DNA from: CAZAQV01 sp964487255
GTDB taxonomy: Bacteria > Myxococcota_A > Polyangia > Polyangiales > CAZAQV01
Assembly: GCA_964487255.1 (NCBI GenBank)
Contig: CAZAQV010000031.1
Span: 1-64,000, forward strand
Length of the DNA: 64,000 nucleotides
Direction: 5' to 3'
A program made the position numbers and the translations under genes. Positions 50,854-60,600 of the stretch are shown in pieces. The first letter of the stretch is position 1. Every line of letters starts with the position of its first letter. The notes under the pieces were generated by a model. It was given only the letters and a program-made list of their open reading frames with translations, was not told where the DNA came from and did not search any database.

Positions 50854-51489
50854 ATGCCAAGTCATCTAGAGGTACTTCGTGGGGCGGCGCTTGTGGACCT
50901 CGCCAAAAACAAAAAGCGCGCCGAGCGATTGGTCGCCGACGTCAAAGAGCGTTCAACGCGCATCGCCGAGGAGGCCCACGCGGTGGGCAAGGCGCTCGCT
51001 GAGCTGAGCGACGAGCGCAACTATGCGGCGCTCGGTTACGGGAGCTTCGCGGCGCTGCTCAAGGGCGAGAAGCTGATGGGCCGCACGACGGCGCATAAGT
51101 TGATCTCGATTTCCGAGGCATACTCGCTCGAGCAGGTGCGGGCGATGGGGGTCGAAAAGGCCTACGCGCTGCTTTCGTTCGTCGACGCGACGCCGAAACT
51201 CGATGTGGCGTCCGTGCTTTTCGAAAACAATGCACGCATTGGCAATAAGTACGTCGCCAAGATGACGGTGCGCGAAATCGACGAGGCGGCCAAGCGTGTG
51301 CGCAAAGCTTCGGGGCGCGCCAAACCGCAGTCGAACCAAGAGAAGCTCGCGCGTTCCCAAGCCCGCAAGCTTCAAGCGCGTCTGCGCAAGCAGGGCTTTG
51401 CGCGCGCAAAAGCGTCAGCCGTGCGGGACGAGAACCGATGGCACGTGCAAGTCATCGTCGATACCCACGACGCCGGCCAGTTGGCGTAG
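50854..51489 (+). CDS. Hypothetical DNA-binding-like protein of 211 aa
   Basis: A basic, largely helical protein. The middle part, 'ALGYGSFAALLKGEKLMGRTTAHKLISISEAYSLEQVRAMGVEKAYALLSFVDATP', has a helix-turn-helix feel (RTTAHKLISIS). The end, 'QARKLQARLRKQGFARAKASAVRDENRWHVQVIVDTHDAGQL', looks like a short beta-hairpin domain. The tandem palindromes upstream are likely its own operators. It lies just outside the tRNA element, between the old terminator and the giant lipoprotein gene. No family recognised. Confidence 0.65.
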   Translation: MPSHLEVLRGAALVDLAKNKKRAERLVADVKERSTRIAEEAHAVGKALAELSDERNYAALGYGSFAALLKGEKLMGRTTAHKLISISEAYSLEQVRAMGVEKAYALLSFVDATPKLDVASVLFENNARIGNKYVAKMTVREIDEAAKRVRKASGRAKPQSNQEKLARSQARKLQARLRKQGFARAKASAVRDENRWHVQVIVDTHDAGQLA

Positions 51490-51631
51490 AGCTCGTTGTG
51501 TGTCCTTTGGCCAGAACTTGTTGGTTACAAACCAACAGTCGTCACCGCGCGGAAACGTTGTTGCGCTACGCGGTGTAGTATCTGCGTTGCGTGCATTGTG
51601 CGAGCAAAAATGATCGCCTATACGCGGCGAC

Positions 51632-54600
51632 GTGAAAACTGATCGTTGGCTGGGGGCCCTTCTTTTCATTTCATCATTTGCGTTGCTCGGAGGGTTTCTC
51701 GGTAGTTGTACCGACAGTGAGCCGAACATCGGCGCGAATAAGCAAGCGCTCGGCGAAGACGGCGGCGATGGCAGTGCACCTTCGTCCGACGCGTCGACGG
51801 GCTACGTGCTTGTTGACACGTGCGCAGAGCTTGAAGCGATCAGCACTGCACCGACGCTGAACTACCGGCTCACCGCAGACATCGATTGCACGGGCTACGG
51901 CGCTGGCAATGGCAATGGAAACGGCGGCGGCAACGCGTCGGGCTTTACGCCGATTGTAGACTTCGCTGGGACGCTCGACGGCGGTGGCCACTACGTCACC
52001 GGACTTTTCATCGAGAAAAACAGCGCTAAAGCAGGCCTCTTTTCGAAGCTCGACGGCGCTACCGTGTCGCGCCTCGGCATCTTGGATGCACAGATTTCCG
52101 GCGGTACGCAGGTAGGCTGCCTGGCCGGCTTTGCGCAAAACGCAACCGTCTCCGAGGTTACCTGCCGCGGCGCGGTGCTCGAAGGCAAAAAGGACGTTGG
52201 TGGTCTGATCGGTAAAGCGATGGGCACGACGATCAGCGACTCGTATGTGCACGCGGACATCGGTTGCCTGACCGAGCGCTGTGGCCTCTTGGTCGGTGAC
52301 GCGAAACAAGGCAGCTGGACGCACGGCTACGGCGCGGTCGACGCGGAGTTTTTTCCGTCCCGCGCCTACGCGCAGAACGCGTTTGTGTGGAACACGACGT
52401 TCTTCCTCTGCGACGGCGGTTCTTCAGGCGGCAGCATTGGTGGCTGCGACGAGCCCGGCGGCCAAGAAGGCTCGAACCTTTCGAGCGAAGCGTTTCTGAC
52501 GAGCCAAGGCTGGGACTTCGATACGACTTGGGCGCTTAGCGCGGACTACGACTACGCATGCCTGCAGTGGGAGCCGGGCTGTGGCGATGGTTGCTCGGCC
52601 GATGACACGTCGTGTAACGGACAAGACGACGACTGCGATGGAGCGGTTGACGAAGACTTTGTGACAGAGGTGACCGTGTGCGGCGTGGGCGGATGCGTGC
52701 GGACGGGCGTTGCCTCGTGCGTCGGCGGCAGCATCACCGATTCGTGCACGCCTGGCACGCCGGCGGCGGACGATGCGAGCTGTAACCTTGTCGATGACGA
52801 CTGCGATGGCGCGACCGACGAGGAATATCTTTCGGTTGTGACCTCATGCGGCGACGGCATCTGCCTCGCGCAAGGCTCGACGAGCTGCGTCGACGGAATC
52901 GTGGAAGACAGTTGCGAGCCCGGTACGCCGGCGGCGAATGACAGCACCTGCGATGACCTCGACAACGACTGCGATACGGCGACGGACGAAGGCTACGTGT
53001 CGCTCTCGACAACGTGTGGCGAGGGCATCTGCTCCGCGACGGGCAGCACCTCGTGCGCCTCGGGAACGGTCAGCGACTCGTGTCAGCCGGGCAGCCCAGA
53101 GGCCGATGATGCGAGCTGTGATGCGCTCGACAGCGACTGCGACGGCGCCATCGATGAAGCGTATCCGATTACGTCAACGACCTGCGGCGTCGGCGCCTGC
53201 GCGGCCGAGGGCGACCTTCGTTGTCTCTCGGGAAGCGAGGTCGATAGCTGCGAGCCCGGCGCGCCGGCTGCGGACGATTCGGTGTGTAATGGCATCGACG
53301 ATGACTGTAACGCCACGGTCGACGAAGACTATGTGAGCGAGTCGACGAGCTGCGGTGTTGGAGCATGCTCCCAAACGGGTTCGACCAGTTGTGTCGATGG
53401 CTCGGTCGAAGATTCATGCACGCCCGGGACGCCAGCTGCCAGCGATGCGACCTGCGACGGCGTCGACGACGATTGCGACGCGAGCAACGACGAAGACTAC
53501 ACTCCCGAGAGTACGAGTTGTGGCGTTGGAGCATGCGCAGCCGAGGGCGCAACCAGCTGTGTCGACGGCTCCGTCGAAGACTCGTGCACGCCCGGGACGC
53601 CGGCTGCCAGCGATGCGACCTGTGACGGCGTCGACGACGATTGCGATGGAAACATCGACGAAGACTACGCGTCCGAGTCGACCTCATGCGGCGTGGGCGC
53701 ATGCGGAGCGACCGGTGCAACCTCATGCGTCAACGGAACCATTGAGGACTCTTGCGCACCAGGTGCACCGGCAGCGTCGGACGCCACGTGCGATGGCATT
53801 GATGACAACTGCGACGGAACAGAGGATGAAGGTTACGTCAGTCAATCGACGAGCTGCGGCGTCGGAGCCTGTGGGGCAACAGGAGCGACCTCGTGTGTGA
53901 ACGGCTCGGTCGAAGATAGCTGTGAGCCAGGCACGCCAGCGGTATCGGACGCGACCTGTGATGGAGTCGACGATGATTGCGATGGGATCGCTGATGATGA
54001 CTACGTGAGTCAGTCCACGAGCTGCGGAGTAGGCGCCTGCGGAGCAACGGGCGCGACCTCCTGTGTCAACGGGACAGTCGAAGACAGCTGCACGCCAGGA
54101 AGTCCAGCGCCTTCAGACGCCACGTGCGATGGCATTGACGACGACTGCGATGGGATCGCCGATGACGATTACGTCAGTCAATCGACCAGTTGTGGCGTGG
54201 GAGCTTGCGGCGCGAGCGGCTCGACGAGCTGCCTAGGCGGCACCGTTCAAGACAACTGCACGCCGGGCAGCCCGGCACCTTCGGATGCGACCTGTGATGG
54301 CATCGACGACGACTGTGATGGGGTCGCCGATGACGAGTACGTCAGTCAATCGACCAGTTGTGGCGTGGGAGCTTGCGGCGCGAGCGGCTCGACGAGCTGC
54401 GTGGGTGGCGCTGTGCAAGATAGCTGCACGCCGGGCAGCCCGGCGGCGTTGGATGCGACGTGTGACGGGATCGACGACGACTGCGATGGGATCGCGGACG
54501 ATGACTATGTCAGCCAATCGACGAGCTGCGGCGTCGGAGCCTGTGGGGCAACAGGAGCGACCTCGTGCGTAGGTGGCGCGGTTCAAGACAGCTGCACGAC

Positions 54601-57600
54601 CGGTACGCCGGCGGCGGACGATGCCACTTGCGACGGCGTTGACGACGACTGCGACGGCATCGCTGATGAAGATTGCGAGCAGTGCGTTCCTTCAGCCTCG
54701 GACGACAGCACATGTGATGGGGTTGACGACGACTGCGATGGCATCGCCGATGAGGATTTCATAGGGGCCGGCACCCGCTGTCCTTTCCCGTCGCCAAATA
54801 ACTGTTCGCGGGGTCGCTTCGTCTGTATTGATGGCTCGGCTGTAGATAGCTGTTCGTTGCTCGACTTGCCGGACGACACAACGTGCGATCGTTTCGATGA
54901 CGATTGTGATGGTTTTGTTGACGAAAGCTGGCTCAGCAGCGCAACGACATGTGGTGACGGTGCCTGTGCCTCAACGGGCTCTACGGTGTGCGATCCTTTC
55001 GTTGGCGAGCGTGATACGTGTGTTCCTGGAACGCCAGAGCCCTCCGATGCGACCTGCGATCTTGTCGACAATGACTGCGATGGCGCAGTCGATGAAGAAG
55101 CAGTCCCTTCGGTGGACGATCCGACTTGTGATGGAGTCGATGATGATTGCGATGGGGCGTTCGACGAGAACTTTGCTCCTTCGCCGACGACGTGCGGACT
55201 GGGCGTATGCGAAGCTTCCGGGGTCTCGTCATGCGTTGATGGAGCAATCGAAGACAGTTGTACTCCAGCTACGGGCCCGGCGAGCGATTCGACGTGCGAT
55301 GGCGTTGACGACGACTGCGATGGGTTGGTCGACGATGACTATATGGGCGAAGTGACGAGTTGTGGCGTCGGTGCGTGCGCTGCAAGTGGGAGTACAAGCT
55401 GTAGTAGCGGCGCCGTGGTCGATTCCTGTTCGCCGGGTTCGCAAGTAGACAGCGATGACAACTGCGATGGAATCGACGGCGACTGCGACGGATCTGTGGA
55501 CGAAGGGTTTGTGCCGGAACCGACAAGCTGTGGGGTTGGAGTGTGTTCGGCGAGCGGAGCTACGACTTGTGTGGGCGGCACACTTAGCGATTCATGTTCG
55601 CCCGGCTCGCCGTTGTCGGCAACAGATGCCACGTGCGATGGTATTGATGATAACTGTAGCGGCGAGGCAGACGAAGACTTCGTCGGCGCTGCCACCACGT
55701 GCACCGATGGCGTGTGCGACGGGGTCGGAGAAATTAGCTGCATAGGTGGACAGGAAGTAGATACCTGTGAGGTGCCGGCGCCGGCAGCCGATGATGCGAC
55801 GTGCGATGCCTTCGACGATGACTGCGACGGTGAAGTTGATGAGGATTTCTCGGACTCCGAGAGCAGCTGCGGCGTAGGAGCTTGCGAGCGCTTTCCACAG
55901 TGCGCTGGCGGAGAAATTTCGTGTGTTCCCGGTGTGCCTTCCTTCAGTGACGCTTCATGTGACGGTATCGATGATGATTGCGACGGACTGACCGACGAAG
56001 ACTTCTTAGGTACATCGAGCTGTGGTGTCGGGGCCTGTCAATCTACCGGAACGGCTACCTGTCAAGATGGTGCGGTTGTAGAAGAGTGCACGCCAGGCAC
56101 GCCAGCGAGTAGTGATGCGACTTGCGATGGTATCGACGATGACTGTAACGGTGTTGCTGATGAAGACTACGTGTCTGCTTCGACCAGCTGCGGACAGGGC
56201 GCCTGTGCCGCCAATGGCGTAACGAGTTGTGTCGCTGGAAACGTCCAGGATAGCTGCTCACCGGGCACGCCCGCTCCGAGCGACGCAACCTGCAACAACA
56301 TTGATGATGACTGCAATGGCAGTGTCGATGAGGATTTTGTCTCGCAGTCAACCACATGCGGCGTGGGCGCATGCGGCGCAACGGGTTCGACATCTTGCGT
56401 TGCGGGCGTGGTGGAGGACTCGTGCGCTCCGACGAGTCCGTCCAGTTCCACAGACCCCGTTTGCGACGGCGTTGACGAAGACTGTGATGGCGCGGTGGAT
56501 GAAGATTTTAGCCCACAGGCTACAATTTGTGGTGTTGGGGTTTGCGCTAGCGCGGGATCTACCGTGTGCGTTGCTGGCGCTGTGCAAGACACATGTCAGC
56601 AAGGCTCGCCAATCGGGAGCGATACTTCATGCAACGGCTTCGACGACGATTGCGATGGTGCGACGGACGAAGCCTACGTCGGTTCGCCCACCTCGTGTGG
56701 CGTCGGCGAATGCGCGACCACGGGAACATATGTTTGCGTCAGCGGCGTTGAGGTTGACGGGTGCCTGCCCGAGCCACCTGCTCCGGATGATTCGATCTGC
56801 GACGGCTTTGACGAAGACTGCGATGGCGCCTTCGACGAGGACTTCGCGCCGTTTTCTTCAACCTGCGGCGTAGGGGCGTGTGGTGCGGTTGGCAGTACAT
56901 CCTGCGTCAGCGGTTCGCTCATCGAAAGCTGCACACCTGGTGCGCCGACAGCATCCGACGACATGACCTGCGATGGTGTCGACGACGACTGCGACGGGTA
57001 CGCGGATGAAGATTGCGCAGACTTCCCCCAAAGCCTCGAGGAAATTGCGCCGCCTCTGTCGCTCACCGGCACCACGACCTTCCGGGAACTCGTTGACTAC
57101 TACTACCAAGCTGCTCGCCCGATTCAGCTCGGTCTCAACGAGGCCGCGTTTGAGGACCATCGCATCAGCGGGATTTTCGGCTACGTGCGAGACCGAGCCG
57201 GAGCGCCGCTTCAGGGCGTTCGTGTGTCCGTCGAGGGCCACCCCGAGCATGGTTATACGCTCACAAGGGTAGATGGACGTTTCGACATGGCGGTCAACGG
57301 AGGCGGGCGTCTGGCGATCACCTACGAGCGTTCCGGTTACATCACGGTGCAGCGTCACGCCAAATCGAGCTGGAACAATTTCACAGAGCTTGCAGATGTT
57401 GTGATGAGCGAAATCGCGACGACTGCGACGCCTATCACGCTCGCGGCGGCAGCCTATCAAGATGCTGCAGGCGACACCGAGTCCGATGCTGCAGGAACGC
57501 GTACCGGGCGCATCCTCATTCCACCGGGGACCACAGGGCAGGTCGTGGCTGAAGACGGGACGGTCACTGCCCTTCCGACGAACGTAAGCCTTCGCATCAA

Positions 57601-60600
57601 GGAGTTTACGGTGGGTCCAGATGGCGCGGATGCGATGCCCGGGCCGCTTCCATACACGTCGGGGTACACCTACGCGATGGATCTTAGCCTCGACGAGGCG
57701 CCAAGTGGTCGCGTCGAGTTCTCGACGCCTCTTCCGTACTACGTCGAGAACTTTCTCGGGTTTCCGATCGGCCAGCCGGCTCCGCTTGGCTACTACGACA
57801 ACGCCGAGCGTGGTTGGATACCGGCACCCACCGGCGTCGTGCTCAAGATTCTTTCGATCTCGGGTTCCATGGCCGATATCGACGTCACCGGTGACTCGAT
57901 TGCGGATCCTCTCTCGGTCACAGGGATTAGCGACGCCGAACGTGCTGAGCTTGCGACACTTTACTCGCCCGGTGCAGAGCTGATGCGTGTCGAATTGCCT
58001 CATTTTACGTCCTACGACATCAACATGGGGATCTTTCCGCCGGCTGATGCGGAGTTTCCGGAAGACGGCACTCCGGGCGAGAACGTCACCAATGACAACG
58101 ATTGCAACGTTTCGGGTTCGGTGATCGGTTGCACACGCCAAAGCATTGGTGAAAGCGTCTCAGTCGCGGGCACGCCCTTTTTGCTTCATCACAACAGCGA
58201 ACGGATGCCGGGTAACCACCGCTTCAATATTGAGGTGCCGCTCAACAAAGAGTCGATCCCAGCGTCTGTCAAAGGCATCGAAGTCGTCGTTTCGGTAGCG
58301 GGTCGGACGTACTCGGAGAGCGTGGATCCGGTCACCATGTCGCAGCAGCACGTGGTGACCATTCATTGGGACGGAAGGGATGCGGCGAACCGTATCGTTC
58401 AAGGCACCCAGCAGGCCACGGTTGAACTTCGATACGCCTACGACGCCGAGTACAGCGATAGCGGTACGTGGGGCACCAATGGCGGTGGCAATATCTCGGT
58501 CATCGGCATGGGGCCACGGCGACAACTTGTCCTCCCCACAACCTGGAAGGTGGATGTCGGCGGTTTTCAGTTTCACCCTCGCGGACCGGGAATCGGTGGC
58601 TTCGATCTCGATGTACACCACACCTTCGATCACCGCTCTGGGGAACTGATCCGCGGCGATGGAACACGTCGCCGGGTTGAAAAATATGTCGTTGCGGCCG
58701 GTCGAGCGGGCAACGGTCAGAGCCCCAGTGGGAGTGGGCTTGCCGATGGAGTGGCTTCCGAGCAGGCGTTTCCAGGAAGTTATTCTCTTCGAGCAGCGGC
58801 AGATGGGAGCGTCTATTTTGTGAACCACAATGCGGTTCGCAGGCTTGACTTCAACGGAACTGTGACGCGTGTCGCGGGCCTTTTCCACAGCGACCCCATC
58901 TCTTCGTGGCCGCCGAACGAGGACAACACCCCGGCTCTTGACGCGGTCTTTCAGCAGATTACCGACCTTGAACTCAAGGACAATGGCGACCTGTTCATTT
59001 TCGACGGACTGGCTGGCCGCGTGTACAAACTCGATGCTCAGACTGGCGCGATCAGCACCGTGCTCGGGGGCGGGAGTCAGTACTACAGCGCCGCTGGAGA
59101 GTCGCTTGACGGTCCTGACGTTTACTTGCGGCCCGGCAGCTTGCCTCCGTATCCGAACAGCGATCCAGTACAAGGCCATCTTGCGTATGACGAACAGTCG
59201 CGCGTGCTCTATGTGTGGTGCTATCCGATCGACCAGGGTGGCCTTCATCCTGGTATCGTCGCCCTGGGTGGCGATGGACAGGCCCAGCTTCTCACGGGCC
59301 CATGGCCAAGCGGAGGACTTTCTTCCGGTGCCGATCTCGCCGACGTGCAGTTACCCAATGACGTGCAGCAGACGGGTGGGAACGTCACACGCCCGTTCGC
59401 TGTTCTAGAAAATGGGCTACTGGCAATTCATAGCTCACGGATTTCAGCCACGGAAAGCCGGCTCTATTATGTCACTCCCGATCGCAAGGTTCAGTCGGCG
59501 TATTTTCGGCACGCACAGGCCAATGATGCAAGGGCGGTGGGCAATACGCTCCACACGCTAGGCGACCGCTTTGCGCCACGCGTCCACCGCCTGGACCAGC
59601 TCGTGGACAACGGACGCTTCGATCTCATAGCAGGTCTCTCAGACTACGCCGCGGCAAGCTGTGGCACATCTGGGTGTCTCGTCGATGCCGACGGTCAGCC
59701 AGCAACGCGATCGGCGTTTCGCTCGGGTTATTCGTTTGCGGTCGGCCCAGGTGGAGACGTCTTTGTCAGCGACAGCGGCGACGTGACGGGTTCGGGCGTG
59801 ATCCATCGCTTTGCAAGCTCGAACTTCACCCGCGTGCCCTCGGAGGATGGCTCGCTACTCTACGAGTTTGACGATGCGGGTCGGCACCTGCGGACGTTCG
59901 ACTCCATCACCAACAATATCCTTTGGGAGTTCTCCTACGACGCTGAAGGCCGACTTTCGGTGGTCTCGGATCGAGACGGGGTGACGACCACGATTGTGCG
60001 CGATAGCGAGGGGCTCCCCTTGGCAATAGATAGCCACTACGGCCAACGCACAACCTTCGGGCATGTGCTGAGCGGCTACATCGACGCGGTCTCAAATGAG
60101 CTTGGAGAGACGACATCGTTTCAGTACTCGGGCACGCTCGAGGGCTACCTGACTGGGATGACGGATCCACTCGGACGCGACCACGACTATAGCTACGTCG
60201 ATGCTCGGATCGAGCGCGACACGGACCCGCTCTCGGGTTACCAGGAGCTGACTCGTTCACCGACGACCAACCCGGATGCCGTGGACGGCCATGAGGTGAA
60301 CCGAAGCACCGCGCTCGAGCGAACCACGAAATATGACGAATATCAGGACGAAGATGGTTTCTCGCACCGCGATGTGACGAACGCGGCGGGCTTCACCACC
60401 CGAAACATACGGACCCGAGATGGAGACAGCGCGACGACGTACCCTGACGGAACGTTGGTGGAGCAGTTCACCGCGCCTGATGCTCGGTTCAAGATGGGCG
60501 CGCCCTTTGTTCGCGCCTCCAGCACGACGCTTCCCTCGGGCCAAGTGCGTTCTGTGCAGCGGTCCCAGAGCTTTGTGCTCGTTTCCGAGAACGACCCTCT

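Noticed and set aside
50648..50860. 70-codon minus-strand frame across attR
   Set aside because: Not a gene by itself. Its last codons matter only as the alternative recombinase tail in the excised circle.
52600..57020. Regular DNA repeats that could suggest a CRISPR or tandem satellite
   Set aside because: They are in frame within one open reading frame, with a unit of about 168 bp and protein-level conservation; there are no short identical repeats with unique spacers.
56858..59248. Long minus-strand frames (427 and 362 codons) opposite the giant gene
   Set aside because: Composition and lack of motifs match antisense shadows of the MopE and YD coding strand.
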